The translations under genes were made by a program, and so were the position numbers. A DNA stretch of 27,607 nt. Origin: Thiobacillus sp. (lineage in GTDB: Bacteria > Pseudomonadota > Gammaproteobacteria > Burkholderiales > Thiobacillaceae). The DNA is taken from NCBI GenBank assembly GCA_018780025.1, contig JADMKH010000036.1, positions 1 through 27,607 of the forward strand, in the 5' to 3' direction. The notes below the pieces were generated by a model, which had not been told where the DNA came from, did no database searches, and worked only from the letters and a program-made list of their open reading frames with translations. Positions 15,791 to 23,157 of this stretch are shown one piece after another. How positions within the stretch are numbered: position 1 is the stretch's first letter; the number at the start of each line of letters is the position of its first letter.

Positions 15791-16425
15791 GGCTTTTTCT
15801 CCTGGGCAACGCGTTGACCGACGACTGCAGGATCATTGAGATGCTCGTCAAGGAAGCGCTCGACTTCCTGGTAGCGATAGAACTGCGCGGTGGCATACAA
15901 CTGGGCATCGTCGGGCGATACGAACTTGTGTACCCAGTTTCCCTTGCGGTCGGAGAACTGCACATCGTGACGGATTGCTGCCTCGTACATGTCGATCACG
16001 CGCAGATCATCGATAGCGGTCCGCTTCGTCAACTTCAGCTTTGATCGTTTCTTCGCAGTGTCATGACCCAGGCTTTCCAACAGCTTTCGAGCGAATACCA
16101 CCTGGTCGTGGGCCAAAACCCAGCGCGGCTTGTTGAGATCGATTGCCCGCAGCAATTCCTGGTGGGTGATGGACAGCGCCGCCGCCGCTTCCTTGCCTGA
16201 ACCGTAATGCGTCGTGATCAGGCTCAGGAATAGATCGCATTGCTCCACCGCTTGAAGGCAATCTTCAAAAGCGCTTCGGCTGGAAAACGTCTGTACCGTT
16301 CCCTTATGAGACATCCACACCTCATAACCAAACTCGGTCAGGATGGCGTAGATGCGATCCAGCAGTTCCTCGATGCCATAGACGGTCGAGGAGACCATGA
16401 CGATCAGCTTTTTCTTCTTTGCCAC
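15787..16425 (-). CDS. DUF4062 (TIR/deoxyribosyltransferase-like) protein, first gene of the island pair
   Basis: A 212-residue cytoplasmic protein whose first about 110 residues match DUF4062. It starts with a lysine-rich tip, then strand LIVMVSSTVYG (about 7-17), a helix and a second strand YEVWMS. FEDCLQAVEQCDLFLSLITT (about 52-71) and HYGSG follow. This Rossmann-like fold is related to TIR and nucleoside 2-deoxyribosyltransferase domains, several of which degrade NAD or nucleotides in immunity. Whether this one is enzymatic is not known. The C-terminal about 100 residues are not recognised. I chose GTG 16425 because AAAGGGG lies seven bases upstream (16433-16439); an upstream GTG at 16452 is possible. 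The stop overlaps the AlbA_2 start. Base composition is more A+T-rich than the core genes. Confidence 0.8.
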   Translation of the reverse strand: MAKKKKLIVMVSSTVYGIEELLDRIYAILTEFGYEVWMSHKGTVQTFSSRSAFEDCLQAVEQCDLFLSLITTHYGSGKEAAAALSITHQELLRAIDLNKPRWVLAHDQVVFARKLLESLGHDTAKKRSKLKLTKRTAIDDLRVIDMYEAAIRHDVQFSDRKGNWVHKFVSPDDAQLYATAQFYRYQEVERFLDEHLNDPAVVGQRVAQEKKP

Positions 16426-16458
16426 TCGATATCCCCTTTGCTGACCATGCACTCGGCT

Positions 16459-16617
16459 CTATAGGGCCGAGGATGGAACATACGGCACGCCATCGTCACG
16501 CGCCTTTTTAATCACCTTCCTGAGAAGGTCGCCGAACGAGATAGCGCCGCTCAGGACGCTCATGAGATGGGCGCCATCCGATATCACAACAAAAGCTCTC
16601 CCAGTTTTGGCAACCAC
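16459..16617 (-). pseudogene. C-terminal fragment of an unrecognised protein
   Basis: A minus-strand frame from about 16617 to TAG 16459 reads VVAKTGRAFVVISDG, then AHLMSVLSGAISFGDLLRK, then VIKKARDDGVPYVPSSAL. It is protein-like: two hydrophobic strands, a helix and an amphipathic KKAR tail. The frame has no proper start and is joined out of frame to the helicase fragment at about 16613-16618. It ends 34 bases before the GTG of the DUF4062 gene, so the lost gene was probably the preceding member of the same operon. I do not recognise the family; a restriction- or defence-related protein is only a guess from context. Confidence 0.5.
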
Positions 16618-16723
16618 GTAGATTGAAATATCCCACGCAAAAATCGTCGCTCTCGGCGATTCTCAGGGAGGCGGCGAGCTCGAGAAATAACGAGTTTTCG
16701 ATGTTGTCGAATATACGTGGCAT
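16613..16723 (-). pseudogene. N-terminal fragment of a phospholipase-D-domain helicase gene
   Basis: From ATG 16723 the minus strand reads MPRIFDNIENSLFLELAASL, then RIAESDDFCVGYFNLRG. This matches the N-terminus of large SNF2/DEAD-type helicases that start with a PLD-like nuclease domain, whose usual pattern is PRIFDNI...L...L......ADFCVGYFNLRGW. After NLRG the similarity stops. The frame runs on into unrelated sequence to a TAA at 16508, while a different frame becomes protein-like. It is therefore a truncated gene at a deletion junction. Intact relatives are typically about 1000 residues and are common in restriction and defence loci. Confidence 0.6.
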
Positions 16724-16872
16724 TGATTTGGTATTGGTTTGGGTCGATTCGCTTGAATCGTACCATTGCTTGGATGCCGAATTATTCAGCGTCCGGATCG
16801 GCAAAACGTTTTATGCTGTAGCCCTGAGTTCGGTGAATGATGTTTTGGTAGTTTGAAAGCGTTCCATGTGTG

Positions 16873-16956
16873 GCTGTACTGGCAGGCACGGATACACGGA
16901 TACCGGAACAGCACGAGCAGATCGAGCTGATGGACGAGCCGCCGCTGGTGGCTTGA
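16873..16956 (+). pseudogene. Second, frameshifted copy of the srkA 3' end
   Basis: This stretch aligns with the last 25 codons of srkA (14042-14117). The first 15 bases are identical, and a later block of 21 bases (16928-16948 against 14089-14109) is also identical. An 8-bp tandem duplication, ACGGATAC at 16888-16895 and 16896-16903, breaks the frame. When one copy is removed, the region reads LYWQARIPEQHEQIELMDEP then PLVA and stop, codon for codon against LYWQARILELREQIALMDEP, PLAA and stop. It lies directly beyond the accessory island, so the island is bracketed by two diverged srkA tails. Confidence 0.8.
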
Positions 16957-16967
16957 AATGCAATTTT

Positions 16968-17016
16968 TATCCGCGAAGAATGCGAAGCCAACCCGAAGTG
17001 TTGGTCTTCGCGGATA
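16968..17016 (+). promoter_or_regulatory. Long hairpin directly before the amidotransferase ribosome binding site
   Basis: A perfect 12-bp inverted repeat TATCCGCGAAGA (16968-16979) / TCTTCGCGGATA (17005-17016) encloses a second stem CCAAC/GTTGG (16988-16992/17000-17004). It ends two bases before AGGAG (17019-17023) and ATG 17032. There is no T tract on either side in the right place, so it is not a standard terminator. It may be a 5'UTR structure or an operator; it could also be what remains of a terminator for the original srkA. Confidence 0.5.
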
Positions 17017-17031
17017 ACAGGAGTTTGAAAC

Positions 17032-18798
17032 ATGTGCGGCATAGCAGGTGAATTTCGATTCGATCACGCCGCCCCCGATGCGGCGGCGATGGCGCGCATG
17101 CTGGCGAAGCTGGAGCGGCGCGGCCCCGATGCCGAGGGCCAGCATGCCGATGGGCCGGTGCGGCTGGGCCACCGGCGGCTGTCGATCATCGACCTGTCGT
17201 CGCGCTCGCGCCAGCCGATGCTGGATACGGCATCCGGCAACGTCGTGGTGTTCAACGGCACGATTTACAACTACCCGGAACTGCGCGCGGAGCTGATCGG
17301 GTACGGCCATGTGTTTCATTCCGACGGCGACACCGAGGTCATCCTGCGCGCGTATCTGGAGTGGGGCGACGCCTGCGTCGAGCACCTGCACGGTATGTTC
17401 GCGTTTGCCATCTGGAACCGCGAAACACTGTTTCTGGCGCGCGACCGGCTCGGCATCAAGCCGCTGTATTACAGCGAAAATCTGGGATGCTTCCGGTTTG
17501 CCTCGACCCCGCAGGCGCTGCTTGCCGCAGGCGGCGTCGACACCGGGATCGACGCGGTTGCGTTGCACCATCTGTTTACCCTGCATGCGGTGGTGCCGGC
17601 GCCGCGCACGATTTTCAACGGTATCCGCAAGCTCGCCCCCGGTACCACGCTGACGGTGAATGTGCGCGGCGAACTCAGCCATAAGCGCTACTGGACGCTG
17701 CGCGCGCAGCGTCCGGCGATGCCCAGGACCGAGGCCGAATGGACCGAGGCCATCCACGAAAGTCTCAGGCAGGCGGTCAAAAAGCGCATCGAAATTGCTG
17801 ATGTGAAAGTCGGCGTGCTGCTCTCGGGTGGCCTCGATTCGAGCTTGTTGGTGGCCTTGCTGGCCGAACAGGGCGTGCCCGACCTGATGACATTCTCGGT
17901 CGGCTTCGAGGACCAGCCGGAAGAACGCGGCAACGAATTCGAATACTCCGATCCGGTGGCCGCGATGTACGGCACGCGTCACCACAAGTTTCTGATCCCC
18001 AATTCGGAAGTGCTGCGCCGCCTGCCCGAGGCGGTGGATCAAATGTCCGAGCCGATGTTCGCGCAGGACGCGGTGGCGTTTTACCTGTTGTCCGAGCAGG
18101 TCGGCAAAACCGTGAAAGTGGTGCAAAGCGGACAGGGCGCGGACGAAGTGTTCGGCGGCTATTTCTGGTATCCGTGGATGGCGGCGGAAACCTCGGGGTC
18201 GCCGCTGGAACGCTTTCGCCGCCATTACTTCGACCGCGATCACGACGAGTTTCTTGAAATGGCCATGCCGGCGTATCACGGTCTGGATTACACCGCGCAG
18301 ACCATCGCCACGCATCTGGCGGAACCTTTTGCCGATGAATTCATCGATCAGGTATTGCGTATGGATACGACCATGCTCATCACCGACGATCCGGTGAAGC
18401 GGGTCGACAACATGACCATGGCGTGGGGACTGGAAGCGCGGGTGCCCTTCCTCGATCACCAGCTGGTCGAGCTGGCGGCGTCGATGCCGCCCGAACTGAA
18501 GCTGGCATCCGGCGGCAAGCATGTGTTGAAGACCATTGCGCGCGGGCGGGTACCCGACGCGGTGATCGACCGCAAGAAAGGCTATTTCCCCATGCCCGCA
18601 CTCAAATTTGTACGCGGAGATTTTTTGCATTTCATGCAGGACATTCTGAACTCGCAGGCCTGCCGCGAACGCGGCCTGTACCATCGTGCCTACGTGAACA
18701 AACTGCTGGATGCCCCGGAGCAGCACCACACCCGCATCCAGGGCAGCAAGCTGTGGCATCTGGCACTACTGGAGTACTGGTTACAAAAAAATGCGTAA
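17032..18798 (+). CDS. Asparagine-synthase-type amidotransferase, probably N-acetylglutaminylglutamine amidotransferase
   Basis: A 588-residue class II glutamine amidotransferase. The N-terminal glutaminase has the nucleophile Cys2 (MCGIAGEFRFD), RRLSIIDLS (about 49-57), FNGTIYNY and SDGDTE. The synthetase domain has the pyrophosphate loop LLSGGLDSS (about 264-272), SGQGADEVFGGY and LEARVPFLDH. The length, the MCGIAGEFRFD start, the NEFEYSD segment and RHYFDRDHDEFLE look like the TIGR03104 group. That group amidates N-acetylglutaminylglutamine to the osmoprotectant NAGGN in Pseudomonas-like systems (asnO). Its usual partners, a GNAT/ATP-grasp synthetase and an M42 peptidase, are not in this window, so ordinary asparagine synthetase (AsnB) cannot be excluded. 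AGGAG at 17019-17023 supports the start. It overlaps the next gene by eight bases. Confidence 0.8.
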   Translation: MCGIAGEFRFDHAAPDAAAMARMLAKLERRGPDAEGQHADGPVRLGHRRLSIIDLSSRSRQPMLDTASGNVVVFNGTIYNYPELRAELIGYGHVFHSDGDTEVILRAYLEWGDACVEHLHGMFAFAIWNRETLFLARDRLGIKPLYYSENLGCFRFASTPQALLAAGGVDTGIDAVALHHLFTLHAVVPAPRTIFNGIRKLAPGTTLTVNVRGELSHKRYWTLRAQRPAMPRTEAEWTEAIHESLRQAVKKRIEIADVKVGVLLSGGLDSSLLVALLAEQGVPDLMTFSVGFEDQPEERGNEFEYSDPVAAMYGTRHHKFLIPNSEVLRRLPEAVDQMSEPMFAQDAVAFYLLSEQVGKTVKVVQSGQGADEVFGGYFWYPWMAAETSGSPLERFRRHYFDRDHDEFLEMAMPAYHGLDYTAQTIATHLAEPFADEFIDQVLRMDTTMLITDDPVKRVDNMTMAWGLEARVPFLDHQLVELAASMPPELKLASGGKHVLKTIARGRVPDAVIDRKKGYFPMPALKFVRGDFLHFMQDILNSQACRERGLYHRAYVNKLLDAPEQHHTRIQGSKLWHLALLEYWLQKNA

Positions 18799-20041
18799 AT
18801 TGTTTGTGCTGTTGGCTGCATGGGCTGTTTTTCCTGCCCACGCGCAAAGTGGCTTCGACGTCTGGTTGGCCGCGTTCCGTCAGGAAGCGGCGGCACAGGG
18901 TATTTCCACCGCCACCCTCGATGCTGCGCTCACCGGCCTGACGCCGATCGAGCGCGTGGTGGAGCTCGACCAGCGCCAGCCTGAATTCCAGCAAACCTTT
19001 GCCGACTACCTGGGCCGGCGCGTGACCGGGTTGCGGGTTTCCAGGGGCGCTGTTCTGATGCAGGAGCACAGCGCGCTGCTGGATGCCGTTGAGCAAAAAT
19101 ATGGCATTCCCAAGGCAGTTCTGGTGTCGTTTTGGGGACTGGAAACAAACTTTGGCAACACCCTTGGCAACCTCAATATCCCTGCCAGCCTGGCCACGCT
19201 GGCTTACGACGGACGGCGCAGCCAGTTTTTCCGCAGCCAGTTGCTCGATGCCTTGCGCATTATTGACGCCGGTCACGTTCAGGCGATCGACATGAACGGC
19301 TCCTGGGCCGGCGCCATGGGGCACATGCAGTTCATGCCGTCGACTTTCCGTGCCTACGCGGTGGATGGCGATGGCGATGGCCGTATCGATGTATGGAAGT
19401 CGATTCCGGATGCCCTGTACTCTGGGGCCCATTATCTGAAGCGTGCAGGTTGGCGCGCCAATGAACCGGTGGCGCTGGAAGTGCGGCTGCCGGAAGGGTT
19501 TAACTGGCGGCAAGCCAGTGCCGCTTACCGCTTGCCTGTGGAGGAGTGGACGGCTCTCGGCGTGTTGAAGGCGGACGCCACGCCGTTGCCCGGTGCCGCC
19601 GGTCGCGCCGCCATTTTGTTGCCGCAGGGCTGGCAAGGGCCGGCCTTCATGGTATTCGATAATTTCGATGTGGTGATGCGGTGGAACCGCTCGGTGAATT
19701 ACGCGTTGTCGGTGGCGCAACTGGCGCATCAGATTGCGGGCGGCAGCGCGCTGATTGCGCAGACGGGGGAGGCTGGCGTACTGAGCACGGCTCAATTGAA
19801 AGCCATGCAGCAGGCGCTGAATGAAATGGGCTATGACGCCGGCCCCGCCGATGGCTTGCCGGGTCCACGCACACAGGCCGCCATCCGGATCTACCAGACG
19901 GTGTATCGGTTGCCCGCGGACGGCTACCCGGCGCCCAGCATGCTGGTCCATGTTCAAACACAGCATGCAGCTGCCGCGGCCGCCGGAAAGCTGACCGGCG
20001 CGCTTGTGCCGGCCTATTCCGATCCGGACGATCAACCCTGA
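18791..20041 (+). CDS. mltB: MltB-family lytic murein transglycosylase with peptidoglycan-binding domain
   Basis: Cleaves the glycan strands of peptidoglycan, forming 1,6-anhydromuramic ends. The 416-residue product starts at ATG 18791 inside the end of the previous gene. A signal peptide (MRKLFVLLAAWAVFPAHA) directs it to the periplasm. It lacks a clear lipobox cysteine, so it is probably soluble rather than a lipoprotein. The catalytic region shows SFWGLETNFGNTLGN (about 112-126) with the catalytic glutamate, and then SWAGAMGHMQFMPSTF. A C-terminal PG_binding_1 domain follows (about 335-400: LKAMQQALNEMGYDAGPADG and LPGPRTQAAIRIYQ). Family and residues fit MltB/Slt35; the symbol is assigned by family. 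Confidence 0.9.
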   Translation: MRKLFVLLAAWAVFPAHAQSGFDVWLAAFRQEAAAQGISTATLDAALTGLTPIERVVELDQRQPEFQQTFADYLGRRVTGLRVSRGAVLMQEHSALLDAVEQKYGIPKAVLVSFWGLETNFGNTLGNLNIPASLATLAYDGRRSQFFRSQLLDALRIIDAGHVQAIDMNGSWAGAMGHMQFMPSTFRAYAVDGDGDGRIDVWKSIPDALYSGAHYLKRAGWRANEPVALEVRLPEGFNWRQASAAYRLPVEEWTALGVLKADATPLPGAAGRAAILLPQGWQGPAFMVFDNFDVVMRWNRSVNYALSVAQLAHQIAGGSALIAQTGEAGVLSTAQLKAMQQALNEMGYDAGPADGLPGPRTQAAIRIYQTVYRLPADGYPAPSMLVHVQTQHAAAAAAGKLTGALVPAYSDPDDQP

Positions 20042-20101
20042 TGCCGCTTGCCGGGTATAGGGTATTTTTCCGGCATTCGATTCGAGCGTGGGGAGAGAGG
20101 G

Positions 20102-20488
20102 GTGAGTGACGTGCGGAATGTATTGGGTACCCCGCTGCAGGTGTGCAGCGTGTCGCCGATGACCGGTTTTGTGCGCGACGGCCTATGCCATACCGGACAG
20201 GAAGATATCGGCAGCCATACTGTGTGCGCTCAGATGACCGAGGCGTTTTTGCAGTATTCGCTTAACCGCGGCAACGACCTTGTTACCCCTGCTCCTGAAT
20301 ACGATTTTCCCGGGCTGAAAGAAGGCGACCGCTGGTGCATGTGCGCCTCGCGCTGGCTTGCCGCAGCCGAAGACGGCGTGGCGCCCCCCGTGATCCTGGA
20401 AGCCACCCACATTCGCGCGTTACAGGTAACCACCCTGGCAGACCTGGAATACCATGGCTTGCGTGCAAAAGGCTTACCCGGCGCATGA
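20102..20488 (+). CDS. DUF2237 family protein
   Basis: A 128-residue cytoplasmic protein of family DUF2237, function unknown. Family signatures are RNVLGTPLQVC, MTGFVRDGLCHTG (about 20-32), ED-IGSHTVCAQMT, RGNDLVTPAPEYDFPGLK, GDRWCMCASRW and PPVILEATH. Four cysteines are arranged as in the family. I chose GTG 20102 because a GGGGAGAGAGG purine run precedes it and the family begins close to RNVLG. An ATG at 20048 would add 18 residues that do not look conserved. The last four bases overlap the zinc-ribbon gene (ATGA), so the two are coupled. Confidence 0.88.
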   Translation: MSDVRNVLGTPLQVCSVSPMTGFVRDGLCHTGQEDIGSHTVCAQMTEAFLQYSLNRGNDLVTPAPEYDFPGLKEGDRWCMCASRWLAAAEDGVAPPVILEATHIRALQVTTLADLEYHGLRAKGLPGA

Positions 20489-20796
20489 GTCTGGTGTGCT
20501 GGAAATGCGGCGCCAGTCTGGCCGGTAAATTGCTGCCGCTGTCGCGCCTGGATACGTGTCCCAGTTGCCGCACCGACCTGCATGTGTGCCGGCTGTGTCG
20601 GCACTTCGATGCGCATCGCGCTGGTCAGTGCCGCGAACTGGCGGCCGAGCGTGTGGCGGACAAAATACGCGTCAACGATTGCGGCTGGTTTGTGCCGCGG
20701 CTGGAAGCCTATCGAGGCGGCGGCGCCATCATGGCGCAGGCCAGTCGGAGCGCACTCGATGATTTGTTCAAGAAGCGCGACGACGACCCGGCCTGA
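20485..20796 (+). CDS. Small zinc-ribbon protein of unknown function
   Basis: A 103-residue protein with four CxxC-type metal motifs: CWKC (5-8), CPSC (25-28) and CRLC (35-38), with a further C49 and H40/H44 in the middle. The rest is ADKIRVNDCGWFVP, then a C-terminal LDDLFKK tail. It looks like a structural zinc ribbon of about 50 residues followed by a helical tail. No enzymatic domain is visible. ATG 20485 overlaps the DUF2237 stop, and the neighbouring position suggests they work together. It ends 18 bases before the convergent C13 peptidase gene. Confidence 0.8.
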   Translation: MSLVCWKCGASLAGKLLPLSRLDTCPSCRTDLHVCRLCRHFDAHRAGQCRELAAERVADKIRVNDCGWFVPRLEAYRGGGAIMAQASRSALDDLFKKRDDDPA

Positions 20797-20814
20797 GCCG
20801 GCTCGCCTGATTCG

Positions 20815-22146
20815 TCAGTCAAACCGGCCTTGCCAATGTGCCGCAAATTGATTGCCCATGGCCATTTGCGGTTGCGAGGGCGTCAGCCCTTCTACCTTTT
20901 CCCGTTCGGCGATTCGTTTTTTGGCCATTTCAAATGCGGCCGTGAATGAACGCGTCTTGTTGAGCGCTTCTTCGAAATAGGCGCGGCCAAAGTCGGTCAT
21001 GCTGTTGCTGTCATCGCAGCCGAACGAGTTCCGGTCTGCGCTCGAGGCGGTGATCACCAGGGTGTGCTCATCGCGCAGTGCCGGAATGAAGCCCCCGGAA
21101 TAGCAGGCAGAAACGACAATCACCTTCCATTTGATGGGCGTGGCGTCCAGTGCGGTTTTCAGTCGCCCGGGTGTCAGCTGTGTCAGGTCGAGGCCGTCGT
21201 TGTTCACCGAGATATACGCGGGATCAGTCGATCCGTGGCTGGTCACAAACAGGAAAAGCACATCCTCTTCGGGGTCGAGCAATGCGCCCACGCGGTCCAG
21301 TACGCGTTGGAGTGCGGTGGTGCTGGCGATGGGCACACCTGCGGTTGCCTTGGTGTTGTTGATGAGGACAACCGAGCGACCACGTGTATCGAATCGGGAA
21401 TCGAACAGCGCGCGAACCGTATTCACTTCCTTCATGAAGACATCCTGCCAGCCGTAGCCGGCAAACCCGACAAAGTAGAGGTCGGGCACGTTGGGGCGCT
21501 GCGGCTGCAAGCGGTTCAGGCTTTGATCCAGCAGTCCGGCTTGCTGGTAGAGCAGCGCTTCGTGGCGACCTATGCCAAGCGTTTCCGTTTCGGGTGATGC
21601 GGGGTACCAGGCTTCTTCGCGGGGCAGCAGCCACAACCCGGCTGCCACCACTGCCATTAAAAAAGCGGTCATCGCGGCGCGTGTGCCCATGTTGAGGGGC
21701 GCCCACAGGTTCGCCGCCCGCATCAACAACACGCCAATGATCAGCGGCCACCCGATTATCCAGACCCAGGCCCAGGCAGGATTTTGATCGAGATCAAGCA
21801 TCGTCCACATGGTGCGACTGGCATAGGCATAGGCGAACACGGCGGGCGCCATGGCGGTGGCCGCTACGGCATAGCCGAGCAACAACGCGGGAGTGCGTGC
21901 CCAGGCTGCCAACAGCGCCGCGACGCCCAGCGTGAGCGTGATGGATGCGAGCGCGTGCAAAACAAAGCTGGCGTTGAAAGTGCCCGCACCCTCGAGATCG
22001 AGATAGTCGACGCCGACGCCCAGCGCGAACTCGATCCCCGACAACAAGACCAGCTGAAGGATCGATACATGAAAACGGTCTGCGGTCACGCGCTGAAATG
22101 TGGCGAGCCGAAAGCCGGCCAGCAGATTGAGCAATAGCGTGCGCAT
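20815..22146 (-). CDS. Membrane-anchored C13 (legumain-like) cysteine peptidase
   Basis: A 443-residue protein with a membrane domain and a caspase-like clan CD peptidase domain. The N-terminal about 175 residues hold about five hydrophobic helices, roughly 27-46, 62-82, 86-108, 126-142 and 158-174. The C-terminal domain (about 215-435) has the catalytic His304 in VTSHGST and Cys348 in VSACYSGG, with the strands VLFLFVTSHG and WKVIVVSACY before them. Family C13 includes legumain and GPI8. Bacterial membrane-bound members are known but their substrates are not. I chose ATG 22146 (MRTLLLNLLAGF), four bases after the EamA gene ends; the longer frame from 22230 overlaps that gene. Probably the last gene of a four-gene operon. 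Confidence 0.85.
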   Translation of the reverse strand: MRTLLLNLLAGFRLATFQRVTADRFHVSILQLVLLSGIEFALGVGVDYLDLEGAGTFNASFVLHALASITLTLGVAALLAAWARTPALLLGYAVAATAMAPAVFAYAYASRTMWTMLDLDQNPAWAWVWIIGWPLIIGVLLMRAANLWAPLNMGTRAAMTAFLMAVVAAGLWLLPREEAWYPASPETETLGIGRHEALLYQQAGLLDQSLNRLQPQRPNVPDLYFVGFAGYGWQDVFMKEVNTVRALFDSRFDTRGRSVVLINNTKATAGVPIASTTALQRVLDRVGALLDPEEDVLFLFVTSHGSTDPAYISVNNDGLDLTQLTPGRLKTALDATPIKWKVIVVSACYSGGFIPALRDEHTLVITASSADRNSFGCDDSNSMTDFGRAYFEEALNKTRSFTAAFEMAKKRIAEREKVEGLTPSQPQMAMGNQFAAHWQGRFD

Positions 22147-22150
22147 GCGG

Positions 22151-23077
22151 TTAATCAGCCGGGTTGGAAGGTAGGCTGTTATCGGCCGGGGCGCGGGCGG
22201 ACTGAAGTGAACGCAGCGCGCGCCACTCATACAACACCAGCCCCGTTCCGATCAGCGCGATGCCGGCCCAGCCCATTGCCGGAATAAACTCGTTATTGAG
22301 TGTCTGCCCGAGCAACAAGGCCGCCACAGGGGTGAGCAACATGATCAGCGCCACGCGGCCGGCATCGAGATGTTTGATGATGTAGTAATACAGGGTGAAC
22401 CCCACCACCGAGCCCAGCACGCCCAGATAAATAATCGCGGCGCTGGCGCGAGGCGTCATGTCGGGCGGAAGCCGGGCCGAGTCGGCGATCAGCCAGGCCA
22501 GAACGAATAGCGGTGTCGCCACCCCGAGTGAGCCGGTGGTGATCGCCAGCGGCGACGCGCGCAGATTGATCCGCTTGATCCATACCAGACCCAGCGTCTG
22601 CGTCACCATTCCCGCCACCACTGCAACCGTGCCGAGCGTGGCCTGCGTGTCGTCGCCCGGCCATGGCTGCCCAAAGATCAGCCACAAGCCGATTAGGGCG
22701 ACGCCAAGCCCTGTCAGGCGCAGCGGAGTAAGCGTGCGCTCACTCAGCCACAGTGCGGCGAATACGCCGGTGACCAGCGGCGACAGCCCGTAGATCACTG
22801 AAATCAGCCCCGACGGAATGTGCAGCGCCCCCCAATAAGTCAGCAGCATCGCCACGAACATCGACAAGCCGCTGATCGCATACAGTTGCCGCGCCGCCGG
22901 GGTGAACGGAAACACGGTACGGGTCACACGCAGCAGCAGCAGGCAGATCACCAGCCCGATCAGCATCCGCGCCATCACCGCGAAGCTGAAACTCGCCCCC
23001 TGTGCGCTCCATTGAATACCGAGCGGCGTGGTGGACCAGATGAGGATGACGCCGAGATAGGCGACGGGGACGGACAT
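22151..23077 (-). CDS. EamA/DMT family transporter
   Basis: A 308-residue inner-membrane protein of the drug/metabolite transporter superfamily with two EamA repeats and about ten helices. The first repeat spans about residues 5-140 (VAYLGVILIWSTTPLG at the start), the second about 150-285 (LGVLGSVVGFTLYYYIIKHLD and a following LTPVAALLLG). These are the usual positions of the conserved GxxxGxxL/Y and P-kink signatures. Likely an exporter of an amino acid or other metabolite; the substrate is unknown. The start is ATG 23077, 80 bases downstream of the GNAT gene. Its stop lies four bases before the C13 peptidase start. Confidence 0.88.
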   Translation of the reverse strand: MSVPVAYLGVILIWSTTPLGIQWSAQGASFSFAVMARMLIGLVICLLLLRVTRTVFPFTPAARQLYAISGLSMFVAMLLTYWGALHIPSGLISVIYGLSPLVTGVFAALWLSERTLTPLRLTGLGVALIGLWLIFGQPWPGDDTQATLGTVAVVAGMVTQTLGLVWIKRINLRASPLAITTGSLGVATPLFVLAWLIADSARLPPDMTPRASAAIIYLGVLGSVVGFTLYYYIIKHLDAGRVALIMLLTPVAALLLGQTLNNEFIPAMGWAGIALIGTGLVLYEWRALRSLQSARAPADNSLPSNPAD

Positions 23078-23157
23078 GAGGTGAATGGACCTGTATCAGT
23101 TCGGGTGGATGCGTGTTCGCGTCATCAGGCTGAGTCTACGCAAACAATAAAACAGGG

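Noticed and set aside
16786..18759. Very long minus-strand open frame opposite the amidotransferase
   Set aside because: The codon phase mirrors the plus-strand gene and the translation is arginine/histidine/glutamine-rich without motifs. It also reads across the island junction and the srkA remnant.
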